Shown here one piece after another: positions 11,350 to 23,300 of a DNA stretch of 64,000 bases; the first letter of the stretch is position 1, and every line of letters starts with the position of its first letter. Origin of the DNA: Escarpia spicata. Taxonomy: Eukaryota > Annelida > Polychaeta > Sabellida > Siboglinidae. Location: positions 17,752,519-17,816,518 of the forward strand of contig OZ023208.1 of assembly GCA_963995525.1 (NCBI GenBank), in the 5' to 3' direction. Position numbers and translations under genes: made by a program. The notes below the pieces were generated by a model, which made no database searches, had not been told where the DNA came from, and saw only the letters and a list, made by a program, of their open reading frames with translations.

Positions 11350-14240
11350 AGCAAGGAAGCTAGATTTCCCGATAGTCGTACATCACTGAGGCTTGGCTAT
11401 ATTGTTTCACGTGTATTTACTTGCACTGTATAATATACAAATTTATGTTTGTAACAGAAATATTCCAAATTAAATAAATAGAACATTAAGTTCCAAAAGT
11501 GAACTGCAAATGAAATGTACAATGTAATTGAAAGTTTCACAAAAGCCCTATCAACCAAAAATGATGTACCCACATAACATTGGTCAAAATAAAACATAAT
11601 TGTTAAAACCAATGTTTGCATATCTTCCAATTATTATGCTATGATTTATATATATATATATCACGTTTGCTTAGCAGCATCAATTAATACTTACGTTTAT
11701 TCTAACTGTCCCGAGCTGCATCCAGCCTCAGGAAGTAACTGGACACCTGAGCTGCCTTTGCTATGACCACTGATGCTCGATAGAGCCAACACAGATCTTG
11801 TCATATGTGACGGCTGCAGTGGTGTTGAGGTAGTTCACACCTTTGTGTTGAAGCTGTCAAACAAAGTCATGAATTGGATTATTGAATGAGTCAGATTATT
11901 TGTGAAAATGAACATGGTTTTACAGCACTAATACCTGTTAATATATATATATAATAGTATATATATATATATATAATAGTATATAATATTATATATGTGT
12001 GTGTGTGGTATGTAACTTGTAAACTTTTAAATTTCATTAACAGGTAAAAATATGTTGCACGGTCTTGTCCAATGGTCATTTGCTCAGCACTCAAGTGTGA
12101 AAAGTTCATTTGCCCAGTTGTGAAAAAAATTACAATGATATGAGAGTGGCAAAGTTATTATTGTATATATATAGTAAAAGTGTAGTACATAACAAACAAA
12201 TGGACAATTTACAAGTGTCAACTTATTAACTAAGTACAGGTAGAACATAGATGGGCTGGAAAGAAGGTGACAGGAAATAAAGTCACAAAGTAATTTTATT
12301 CGAAAAATATATAAATAAAAAGTTTTGCAATTTTTCACTGATAGTTCAACAAAACAAAGCTTGAGGAATTCAACAGTAAACCATGCAAAATACCCAATGC
12401 CTTAGTTGTGATCTCAATGTGTCATTCACCTAACACTGCTAATTAATGAGGAGGACATTTGGCTGGTAGTGGTTGAACCCCTGGCAGTGTCCACAAAGTT
12501 CTACTGTTTACTCAGAGGGTGGATTACCACTGTACGTCTTTAGAAGAAGATTCCAGCTGTTAGTCATGTCTCTTATGAGAGCAACAAAGGCATTTTATTA
12601 TGGATTTCCTGGCTTGATTTAACACACAAAAATTATAATGGCCTTTCAACTACTTGCAACTGTGGTTATTAACTAGAGGTTTCTGACTGGGAAAGTATGT
12701 TCCATGAAGCGAAGCCTCTGTGGCTTCAGTGTCATCAACGTGCAAACAATTTGTAAACTGTCCTGTCAGAAACTTAGCTTTCAACCCTGACTGTTTTTGA
12801 ATTGAATCACGCAACTGTCGCAAAGTAAGATTAAGTAAATTAATTAAATGAAACGGAAAATTAATTTAAAACATTTTTCTACAAAATGTATGAATGTAGA
12901 AGTATAAATTACAAAATGCATGTTATTGATAAATTGTAGTGTTTTAGATGTGCTTTTTTTCTTGAAAGACCAAACTAAAAACATAACTTCTATAATTTAC
13001 ATGTACAAAAGGATTTGTATCTTAACAAAACATGGGATGCAATTCTTTGTATAGTAACGGTAATTCTCTGCTCTCTCACATAAATCAGTCGCAAGCTATC
13101 GATACATGTTATTGTGATGGACATTTTCACAGTATTGAGGGGTGGTGGTTTTCTGAACATAACAAGCAACATAATATTATATTCATACGAATATATATGC
13201 GTGGCTGAGGCTCACTACTCTGAAATTACTAACCTGTCTTGAAGAAGTTTTGCGAACGCAGCGTCTGTTCTTAGACCAGTCTTACTCCAGCTGTTTCTTT
13301 TGTGACTTGTCAGTTGTCTTGTGTCGTTCCACAAATCCATACTGGTTTTTCCCAAATAAACCGTCTGGCGCGAATATTGTCATTGTCTGCGTAATTTGGC
13401 CCTTTTTCGCTGCGTCGGTGGCATATGTCCGGGGATATCCCATCGCCGGCGTAAATGCTATACAATAAGAACGTGTTGTATAAACACTTGCGAACACTAC
13501 TATCAACAAAAACGGCTTGATCGAGGCATCAATCTTGAGGGTCAGAGGTCAGTCTCGCCCAAATTCGCGAACACGATACTATTATATGAAGTTTCCACTT
13601 CCAGGTGCATGTCCATGTTCAAGTAAGTGTTGCTAGTTTCGACTCGTTCGACTCGAAACCAAATTCTAAATAGTTCGCAGTTTGTTTATTAATTTCAACA
13701 AAACGAAGTAGCACAAGTGCACAACCAACTAGGATATTATAGGGGATACTTGATAGCTTTGCTTTTTCGGAAAATTAGTCAGAAAAGCCAGGAGGATAAC
13801 AATCGAAATGATATTGCAGGTTTAACCAATAGGCATGACTATGTCCCAGGATTACAATGTTAAGATCAGGATTTGCCGACGACATGACTGAAGGCCGATG
13901 GCGATGCGGGATAACTGCTGATCTGATCGTAACAAACTTTACAAATGTTAACGGTTGACAGATGTACGCACTAGCACAAAGGAATGAGAAATAAACGAAC
14001 GATACTCAGCTGAAATGCCGATCGTGACGTTCTTCCCCCGGTCCGGGTTACGCAGAAAAGGTAGCGTCAACTTAGTACTGAATAGAAATAGGATAATGAA
14101 TAACTTTGACTATGATAGACAAATTTCAAATTATCAGTGAATGTAAAACACGTCTACCACTGGGTAAATGCTTGACCGGAGTAATAAGACATCTGGACTA
14201 TTCCGGTGCAGTGATTGGTGGATTATCTTACGGGATGATG
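11350..14240. other. intergenic, no secure gene
   Basis: Mostly AT-rich. On the minus strand at 11820-11700 a frame reads ASVVIAKAAQVSSYFLRLD, and at 13509-13282 another reads APDGLFGKNQYGFVERH; both look somewhat protein-like, but I cannot assign them and see no supporting exons. Confidence 0.4.
11938..12008. repeat. (TA)n-rich microsatellite
   Basis: Two TATATA runs separated by ATAATAG, then a short GTGTGTG run. Non-coding. Confidence 0.85.
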
Positions 14241-14244
14241 TGAT

Positions 14245-16296
14245 CTAGTGAGATAATCCAGGAGCTGTCGTTGGCTCAAGCACACAGGCCAGAGCCTGCC
14301 GAAAACTTGCTCTGCCTATTGCATAAAATCTATTATGCAACTTGTTGATTTGCAGAAATTCGTTGATGAAGTTCCGTTCACCGGCTTCTCCGACAGCATC
14401 CTGGGTCGCATCCTCCTGCGCAACTACTACACACCATTGTCGCATTTCTTGCAATTTATGGACAAGCTTGAGGATCCTGCATTTTCCATAACCAAATACA
14501 GCAGAGGTTGTATCGCAGCCACCTCATGCGTGAATCACCAAAAGGTGATGAAGAACAGTCAGCTCTAAATGTCATACAGTTTCTCTGATATTAATGAGCC
14601 TCAAAGGTATCTTCTGTGCTTTCTTGGATTCTGATCGTAAGTGGATATATATAAGCCTTATCTGTGTTCCAGTGAACGAGCAAAAGAACAAGGATGTCAG
14701 TGTCATCAGCTATCACTGTGGCATGCGCTGGCCAGCTGAAGCTAGGTCAAGGGCTGCAGAAACGATCTGGGTATCAGCATCGCTCTCAGTCAGAATCACT
14801 TCATGACCGTCCAACCTGAGATAGTGGCTCAGTAAGTTGATGAACTTGTTCTTTTCGTTCGCGAGAAAGAGCTGCTGATTTATGTGAGCGTGTATTCCTT
14901 CGCTGATCTGAACATCTGCTGAAGCTTTTCCAGCCCTTCTCTTGTGCTCGTGGTCTTTCACCGAGGGTCCACTTGCATAGCCGTCGAAAACGATGCGACA
15001 TATTCCATACTTGTAACGGACATACGAAAAGTACTACATGATCACTTCTGTGTACTTCTTTCCAGCCAGCCATCGCACACGATGAAGCAAGGCCCCTCCA
15101 ACTACCGATTCTCTGTTTTGTACGCTATCGCTATGGTTACGCCACTAGTCAATCTGTCGGCCAAAATGGACTTATTCGGCTTATTCGCATAACAAAGTAT
15201 TTGAACAGAGATGTCGGAAACGGAGTAAGCTCATACTGAAAGTAGGGTGCTATGTCTTCGCATTGTTCTAGAAAGACCAGCAGTTTTGAAAACAGAATAA
15301 ATGGATCAACATGTACCGTCTGCTGTTCGATCTTAATTCCTTTTGTCAAATGAATCGAAGTGCGGACTGTCTCACTACGTTTCATCGATGCTTCGTGAAC
15401 CTTGACGTTATCAAGCGTTTCTTGGAGCGACAAACCAACTTTTTCGACCTCGTCACAATTGACACCGTCATCATCGGTAGCAATTAACATTGGTGATAAC
15501 GATCTCAATATGTGCCTCTGAACATCAAAGGGATCATGCTGAGCAAGCCAGTTGAAGATTATGTTCAAATTCGATTATAGCGGGCGCTCCCCAGTTCCAC
15601 CTGCTGCTCACTGGTTCTGTGGACAAGTCGTGTACATCGGCACACTTACGCATACTGCACACCCATAGCAATCTTACCGTGTCTGCGACCCCTCGTCCTC
15701 TTGTTAACCCTCCTCGGCTCTTTGTAGATCGTATCATTAGTTGCTCAATTGTGAGATTTGTCCACAAGCCAGCCCAGTAACGATCGTTGCGACGCACTGT
15801 GTGATACCCATGCTCTGAAATGTTTTCATACAACCAGGGGTGGCTAGAGGGCAGCTCTAACACCCACTAGAGATACAAGCGAGCACTTTTGGCATAGTTT
15901 AAGTGGCAGCAAATAAGTTCAGCATATATCTAACTGCAATTATATGCATATTCCAGCTGCCTATCCTCTCTGCACGAATGAACAGCTTTAAAGTGTCCAT
16001 GTACTCCATGTACATCAGCCACAACGTTGCCGTTCTTGAACACTTCTTTGCTCACACTTGATGACTTCCATAATGTCATTCAGCTTCAGGAGAGCAGTTG
16101 ATTCGCCAGTACTCCCAACACCGATTTCGTGATTTCTAAGCTGTTCGTAGTACCAACGTAGCTCTTCTATTTCAGTCTCCTTCAATCTCTTGGTGGACTC
16201 GTGTAAATCGCAGTCAAGTTCATCCAAAGTGATGTCAAACTCCTCGTGACATTCCGAGTCAGCGTCACTGGAAACTTCCTCACTTTGACAGTACAT
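14245..16296 (-). pseudogene. decayed member of an expanded invertebrate PIN/FEN-like family
   Basis: Several minus-strand frames in series carry conserved blocks: an acidic N-terminal piece (16296-16015), PWLYENISEHGYHTVRR ... YWAGLWT and RSTKSRGGLTRGRGV (15863-15600), DPFDVQRHILRSLS (15568-15149), IVFDGY ... GPSVKDHEHKRR (about 14990-14935), SDADTQIVSAA (about 14780), DDTDILVLLL (about 14712-14683) and GCDTTSAVFGYGK (about 14522-14485). I recognise this order from uncharacterised multi-copy genes in molluscs and cnidarians. The spaced acidic motifs and a following GCD resemble XPG/FEN-type PIN nucleases, so nuclease ancestry is an inference. At least three frameshifts and internal stops make it a pseudogene. 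Whether the acidic first piece belongs is unsure. Confidence 0.65.
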
Positions 16297-16546
16297 ATAG
16301 GCATAGATCGTGTATGCTTATATCGTGTCTGTGGTTTCCGACATGGGAAATAATTTACATTTTGGGTCCTTCACTTAAACGACTATAACTTTTCCCCAAG
16401 GAGGATTAAAGAGGAGTTTTCACCATGTTAAAGAGCAAAAAATGCGCTTTGATTTATACCACATATGCTTAGGTAACATTTTTTTCCCGGTAGCCCATTA
16501 TTTGGATATAGAACGACCATACTACCATTGTATTAAACCACACTGA

Positions 16547-16632
16547 GTGGGTAGAGCTGAATCTGGCGTATTTATGTCATTTCAGGTTCTGATAATCATG
16601 ATGTCTTCGTTATTCTGTCACTGGTATTATGG
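16547..16632. repeat. dispersed ~87-bp repeat, copy 2
   Basis: GTGGGTAGAGCTGAATCTGG ... GGTTCTGATAATCATGA ... GTCACTGGTATTATG, matching 1509-1595. It lies on the 5' side of the minus-strand PIN-like pseudogene. Confidence 0.55.
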
Positions 16633-17387
16633 ACATACTACTTCAGCTTGTATGTATGTAAAATATATTTAAAGATATATCCAATGCTTTGTACTGGCAG
16701 TATGTCATACTATTAATTTCTTGTAGAGGGCTAATTCCGTCATTTTATCCACATTTGATGCATACATGTCTATGCTTGAAAAGCTAGCTATTTGCAGGGA
16801 CTGTCGTTGGCTCTAGCAATCAGAATGTGGAGGTTAACACGTGACGGGTGGCGTAACACCAGTGACAATGCGATGAATCACCATATTTTTTGCAAGATGT
16901 ACACGCTTCTACAAAGCGAATACTGTATTAAAACGGCTAAGATATCACAAAATATAACTATTCAAAATCGCAAACAACATAGTTCGATAATGATTCCTTT
17001 TATAAGTTACTGAAATCTCCAGAAAACAACGAGTGCCAATGCTGAAGATGGTAATGTTGTTAGTTTGGAGCATTGTTCACTTTTCCAATCTGCAAGCTTA
17101 GTAAAACAAGCTTCAAAAATTTTAAATTGCCAGAAAATTCGGAGATAACACAATTTGTAAGAATTCGGCGTCACTGGTGTTTCCATTAAAAATTGCACTG
17201 AGATTCACTTCAGAATGACTCATATAACACGATTTCGTTAGCTCTGAAGAAAATTTGATAAACCGGAGGCGTCTCCAAAAATGATGTTATCAGTTGCTAT
17301 CGGATGTATCTCAGCAGTCCGAACTTGCCTGCCGGTAAGGTTACCAAAGCGCGGACCTAGTTTTCCTTGTTGTTTCGTTGTATAAAA

Positions 17388-17727
17388 TGTATACCTGCTA
17401 AGTTTGTTTTTGAAAATCGGGAGATTCATCAGCGGTTCAGCACGCTTCCCGTGTCGCGCCGTGTCGCCGCGCTGTCTGTGATCTTGACACTGGAAAACGG
17501 AGGGGGGGGGGTTGCTGTTGAAAATTGTTCGCCGCCGCGCCTCCGTAACTTCAGCTTTTCAGTTTCTCCGCGGTCTCGGTTCAACTCATGACATTGGAAG
17601 ACGGGAGGGGGGTGCTGGTGGAGATTTTCTGCGGAAATCCGGGAGATGTGTCTGTATTCCGGGAGACCGGTCGACACACCTAAAATCCGGCGGAATCTCG
17701 GATTGTCCGAGACTTGGCAGGTATAGA
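17388..17727. mobile_element. ATACCTGCCAA-type MITE, most complete copy
   Basis: Bounded by TATACCTGCTAAGT and the reverse complement of ACTTGGCAGGTATA. The interior has CGGGAGATTCATCAGCGGTT, a GC-rich core and GGGAGAC-type motifs. Related copies lie at 4867-5070 and 38627-38795. Confidence 0.65.
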
Positions 17728-18008
17728 AATGGGTGGAGTATTGCATGTTGCAGTTGTGTATACCTCAAACAAAACTGCGACATGCGGCACTGAATTTCAA
17801 AGGTCGGCACTCGAATTAAGGTGAAGAACATCAGTTGTCCTCATGAAAAGTCTGTCGTTTTTAAGAGATTCAAGTTCGGGAAAGACAGGTATGCAAGCCG
17901 TAATTGGCTTACTGATCTGCCAACTACCCCGTAACAATCGCTCCCAGAAACGACAAATATATCCAGAATTATAAGCCTTTGGTTGTTTTTTGAGGCTTGG
18001 AATTGAGT

Positions 18009-18105
18009 GGTAAGTTTCAACGGGGTGCAGTTGGAGATCTCAAGAAGGGTGCAGGTGGAGTTTTGTGGTGAGCTTCAACGGGTAGGTCTCTTGGTGAGCA
18101 TGACA
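18009..18105. repeat. GGTGCAGTTGGAG / GGTGAGCTTCAA repeat
   Basis: Repeated short units of the type GGGGTGCAGTTGGAGAT and GGTGAGCTTCAACGGG. The same units occur at 39118-39260 and, on the minus strand, at 43640-43780. They sit close to ATACCTGCCAA-type MITE copies in two of three cases and may be part of the same larger repeat. Confidence 0.55.
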
Positions 18106-18165
18106 TTCTTCTGGATCTCGAAAGCCAAACTTTGGCAGGTGTACATGTGCTTTGCAGTGCACAAC

Positions 18166-18320
18166 GTTTGGTTTGGTTTATTTACGCATCCAGTCATTTC
18201 TGGGGTTTGGTTTGGTTTATTTACGCATCCAGTCATTTCTGGGGTTTGGTTTGGTTTATTTACGCATCCAGTCATTTCTGGGGTTTGGTTTGGTTTATTT
18301 ACGCATCCAGTCATCTCATT
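18166..18320. repeat. 39-bp tandem repeat, four copies
   Basis: A 39-bp unit containing GTTTGGTTTGGTTTATTTAC and GCATCCAGTCATTTCTGGG, repeated four times almost without change. Because 39 is 13 codons, every frame repeats (for example WFGLFTHPVISGV on plus), which creates artificial open frames on both strands. Confidence 0.9.
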
Positions 18321-19740
18321 TCCGATGTTAAACAGGCAGCAATATATAAAGTGTATTTTGTACTATTGTTTCGTCTTTGCGCAATCGGTTTGTTACGCCA
18401 TAGATGGGTGTAAGCGAGCCTATATATTAATACGCTAACTATAGAGCACTGTAAGTGTATATCCCCCAAGACACCGTGGTCCAATCTCCTCTTTCTAGTC
18501 ATTCACTTCCTTCGACCATATTGGCCATTTGGCCTATCATCTACTATTTGGAGATTCATTTGAGAAAAAAAGAAAAGAAAGATAGTTACGCATATTTATT
18601 TCCTTTTTTCAGTGAAAAAAATTTGATGTCATTTGGATTTAAGGGTAGCCACTGGTCCTAAAGTAACTACGGGCCATATATTGGCAAAAACTCATATCTT
18701 AATAAAATTTGGGGATATATTGGTTGGGTGAAGGTTGTTAAACATGTGAAAAATCAGGTAATTTGCATAATTGTTTGCAACAGCAATTTATGTGCCTGTG
18801 GACATGCCCCCACAGAAAAAAAATTATTTAGAGTAAGTGATAGCACATAGATCATACTATTCCAATAATTTGTCTGTTAGAATGTTACTTTGCGCAATAA
18901 GGTGGTTTTGTGGTCTGATTTCACATGTTTTATGGCCATAGTGAATTGCACCGTTCAGCCACTGTCTCTGGTTTGTAGCTCCACAGATCAGGGTGTTTTA
19001 ATGAATTTCCCCCGAGAGAACAATGTCCCAAAAGGGCACTTTCAATGAATGACACAATTTTGAAGAACACAAATCATTGTAAGGAGACCTTTGTCCTTTT
19101 TACAGTGAAAGTGTTTGGGACCTTTCCCTAACACAATGACCTATAGCCTATTAGGCTTGCAATTTTGTGAAAACGTGAACGTGTTCATGAGGTATTGATG
19201 GTGTGGATTTGGAACGCTCTTCCCAAATACGATACAGTTATCGTGTAATTACACAGCAATTATGTCATTGTGACAATAATAGCATGCATTTAAAATCGTA
19301 TACAGTTGACATTTACGTTTGATAGTAGAGAGCCTCAATGTCTAGCATATTTGTATTTACAGAATGACAGCAAAATCCTCTTCAAACAAGTTTCTAGAAA
19401 CGTCATGAAAATCACACCAAGAATCTAATCATTAGGATCAAGATGTGTATCTCAAACATGAACACTAATGTAAATTTACAAGAGTAAAAGGCTTCAATGT
19501 ATCGTCCTTTACAAACAGACATCAGTCCATTGCAGTATGTTTGTCATTGTATGTATGCAATGTCATGGCTTATTCTATGAATTTATTAAACAGTATAGCA
19601 CAGGTCCCCGTAGTCTGCAATTTCTCTACTTCACAATTCACACCTAACCAATAATTATTTGTTCCCAGGGTATCACACATATTGAGTGTATTTACCTCTC
19701 AAGAAACTTTTGTTTTTTCTCTCTATAATTTCGATCACAT
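18321..19740. other. no gene recognised, downstream of DSCC1
   Basis: AT-rich, no domain or repeat recognised. A minus-strand AATAAA near 19584 could end the DSCC1 transcript. TAF2, the human neighbour on this side, is not seen. Confidence 0.5.
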
Positions 19741-19744
19741 CTCG

Positions 19745-19902
19745 CAGCCTTCTTCAGCAGATTGTATTTACGGTCATGTCACATGTCCTACGTCATGTGA
19801 CACAAGCTGTAGATGTTATTCGTCTCCTTGATCGTTTTCCTCTACCAGTTCTTCACTGAACAGAGATGTCGGCCAGGAGCTCCCGTCTGCTGAAGAAGGC
19901 TG
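19745..19902. repeat. nested inverted repeats downstream of DSCC1
   Basis: Outer arms CAGCCTTCTTCAGCAGA (19745-19761) and its exact complement at 19886-19902; inner arms TGTCACATG (19777-19785) and CATGTGACA (19794-19802) around 8 bases. It lies 0.3-0.45 kb beyond the DSCC1 stop, possibly in its 3' UTR. Confidence 0.7.
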
Positions 19903-20194
19903 TGATATGCGGTCAAAATGATGCAGAAAAAAACAAAACAGTTTCTCGAGAGGTAAATATACCCAGCATGAATAACCAAGAAACCGGATCATCGCTACAT
20001 CAAAGTATCACACATTGTCTTCAAGCAACAATTTGTTTTCATAATACAGTTGTTACTAAGAATTATACACAGCTTTGTCTGCAGTAGCGTACAGCCAGTT
20101 TGTAATGCACTGAATCACCGAGTCCATAGACAAGAGAGCATTGTAGGCAAGCCGCCAATAAGTGACATCCAACACTCCATACTTGACACAGACA

Positions 20195-20303
20195 TCATGT
20201 GAGTGGCTTCCTGCTGTTGAACACCTTGATGCCATTCTGCGTCGACGAACGGGCGTATTTATTCAACAGCGTCCCAACTTTGAGCTTCTCTGTCACCATG
20301 TCT
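20195..20303 (-). CDS. DSCC1: DSCC1 exon 12 (last coding exon)
   Basis: 109 nt ending in TGA. KLKVGTLLNKYARSSTQNG then IKVFNSRKP aligns with the human C-terminus (GALLTKYSHSSMQNG, VKVYNSRRP). The acceptor is ACGTGCAG|A. The first clear minus-strand AATAAA outside the CDS lies near 19584, so the 3' UTR may be about 0.6 kb. Confidence 0.95.
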
Positions 20304-23300
20304 CTGCACGTAACAATTCACCAATCAGCACGAAGCACCTCAACAGCTTGTTTGGTTTTGTAATTCCAAGTAAGTTCACTTCATTGAGAATATTTCCAGA
20401 GTTCTTTTTAAAGGCTTTTCATATCAGTTAATTGTGCAATAGAAACACCACTCTGCCCACAATATATTGTTACTGCTATAATTAAATGGTTGAGCAAACA
20501 AAATACAGAATCTAGAAAGAATGGCTGAAGACAGATGGATAGCGTTGGTTGCTCTTTGTCTTATGTATGCCTGATAGTGATAGCACACGGATTGGTAGGA
20601 AAAATAAATACATGCTCGCTTGATGATGTTAGTTTTAAAGTAACATGTGTATTCCTCATTTATTAATTGATTACCCGGTATTAATGTATAAATCCTGCCA
20701 AATTCCGTTTACTAAGCCCTGTACATTGTTCATTATTTAGATTGTTCACCCACAAAAAGTAAAAAACCTGCAGAATACAAACAACTCTACTGGCAATAAA
20801 ACATCCGGTTTAACCCGGAAATCTCTTTGATGTTCATCGAGATTGCGATATTCCCAAATTGAAAATACAGTAATTCAGCGAACTGTCTTTTGTAATTACC
20901 ACCCAGGCCCAGCCACTGAAGACGACCTAACTTTAAGATATACTAGTTATTAAAACAAAATTCCCATGACCTACTTTATGTAGGGTATGATCTCGTCCAG
21001 AGTCCAGCGATCCTTTGTTCGGAATAACACATTAAATCTGAAACATGATTACGTAAGACAAGCATTTCAAGTTTTCTTTTATCTACCCCTAAGACATACA
21101 TACCGTCATGTAACAATATTACAATGTTTCACTTCTGCATCATACAATAAAAACACCAGGAGAACTTACAATGTTGTCATAGATCAAGTAGCTGTGTGCA
21201 CTCCATTTAAGGTTTCCTAGTCACATCTAATGAATATGAATTTTCCAAGTCACATGTCGTTTTCTTAACAATGTATAATACAGGGCTGCCTACCATTACG
21301 GATTTCCGTAATCATTATGGAAATTCACCTTAGATTACGGCATTACGGAAATTGCCGCCATATTACGGGAATACAAATATCGACTACAGAAAATGATACA
21401 CATTAAAGAATTGCTAATCTATAAATAATGCTGCTCTAGATGCCCTAAAGAAATTGTCATCATTCACTTGTTACAATTTATCAACAAAAAAAGTCCACTA
21501 CAAGTTTTACAAAGACAAAGTCAGTACGGTGACGCCATCCAATGCTGTGCCTATTTACAATGTTACAACTTTGACTGCCAGCAGCCTGCTGATGACTATG
21601 GAACGTGGCAGTGGGCATATTATTGTCTGCATCTGTCAGTCAACAGCAATTACAGCGGCCAAAAATATCAGTGTCATTAATGCACATCTAGACATTAATA
21701 AAATGAGAGGTATAGAATTATATAATGAAAGAAAGAAATTAAGATGACGTTAGGTAGAACCATTAAATTACATTAAACAGTTATGGTTTTCTGAAAGTTA
21801 TGAATATAATTTTAAAATGTCTTAGAAGAATATAAAATGGCTATTATAATTGTTGTAATTGCAATATAAAACTATCATATTTTTATTCAAAGGTTTTATT
21901 TGAATACAACAATTTAACTTTGTCATTGACCGTTAGTAATAATTATAATGTTTCCTGCTTTGTGTTATAAATTTAGAAGCTCGTTGGATGATTATTGGCT
22001 ATTCACTGGCGCTGTCTTTCTCACGGTGATGCTCTACAGACGTAAACACTTGGTCATGTCTGGCCATGCAGGCACTTTGACAGTTGTAATTAACACAATG
22101 TAACTTATTGGATGTTGCTAAACAAGCATCCCTTTGAAGTGCTAACCAACGGCCTTAACTGCCGACAGGAGTTACAGTGTAGCACACAATAATTATGTTG
22201 AAACAAAGTATATCTACTTTTGATGAATAAATTAGTAACTTCCTGGATTCCCAGGCACCTGAACAGGCTGGGCTTGTCACTGTATCTACTTCAGAGAAAG
22301 GTTTGATTGGCAACCTTGTGGACCAGGGAGCGGGGCGGGTGTGACGCGGGTCATTATGGAAATTGTTTTTGTCAGGTAGACAGCCCTGATAATACATTAA
22401 AATTGTCCTAACCATGTGCAACAGTAAGGTCTTACACCACATGGTATACAATCCTTAGACCGCTCAAAGTTCTTTACACCTCACTTCTTCGCAGATGTGT
22501 CCAACTGAACACCATCTCAACTTTTCTGGGAAGCATTCAGCCACACTGCAATTACTGCGCACACGCTTTTCGCACACGCACACATACACCACTGTCTATA
22601 ACCAGGTACTCATTCACACAGCTCAGTAAACTAACACGACGTGGAGTGAACAAACTTGGCTTAGGTTCGAAACATTACCAAGCGGATTTGGACCAGGAAC
22701 CCCTCAACTGAGAGTCGGATACTCTAATCTCTATGCCACCACACCCCACATGTGTAATGGTAATTCTAGCCATGTGTAATGCATTTAAATTTTCCTAGCA
22801 CTCGTGAAAAAATCCAAGACAAATTTTTAAACCTACCTGTCGCTGGCATCGTCAGGCAGATCTGTGTGCGGATAATACCTGATGATTTGTGGCGTGCTGT
22901 CCCGATCTACCAGGGCCAAACCCTGAAGATACAGTGCCGCAATACATGTTATAATAATACTAACTGTGTTATTTTACAAGGCATCATGTCCATAAGTGTC
23001 TGCAGCGTTGTACATAAAAGTAATATATAAATAGTTCAAATAAAACAAATTCAAATGTAACATTAAAGTAATTAAGATACAAAGCTGTATAAACATCCAT
23101 AAATAAATGCAAAATTTGACCAGTGAAAATAACCGAATGAAGACCAACCTGGAGCTGATAGAGGGAAGTCTTGAAACTGTCTGGCACCGCCAGCTGCCAC
23201 ACATTCTCAAACTCTTGCAAGTTGAACTGCAGTGGAAACACATAATTCTCATTTACACGTACATTCAAGCCTCACTTAACAGACACCTCAGTAAAACACC

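Noticed and set aside
15149..15260. EDIAPYFQYEL on the minus strand, resembling the DSCC1 motif EDIAPYIQDL
   Set aside because: It is part of the PIN-like family pseudogene; the true DSCC1 exon with WTLDEIIPYI is at 21037-20975.
18007..18438. 143-codon plus frame and 79-codon minus frame with repeated peptides
   Set aside because: Caused by the 39-bp repeat, whose length is a multiple of three, so all frames stay open.
7000..20000. TAF2, the human neighbour of DSCC1
   Set aside because: Looked for on both strands downstream of DSCC1; no exon with TAF2-like residues was seen.
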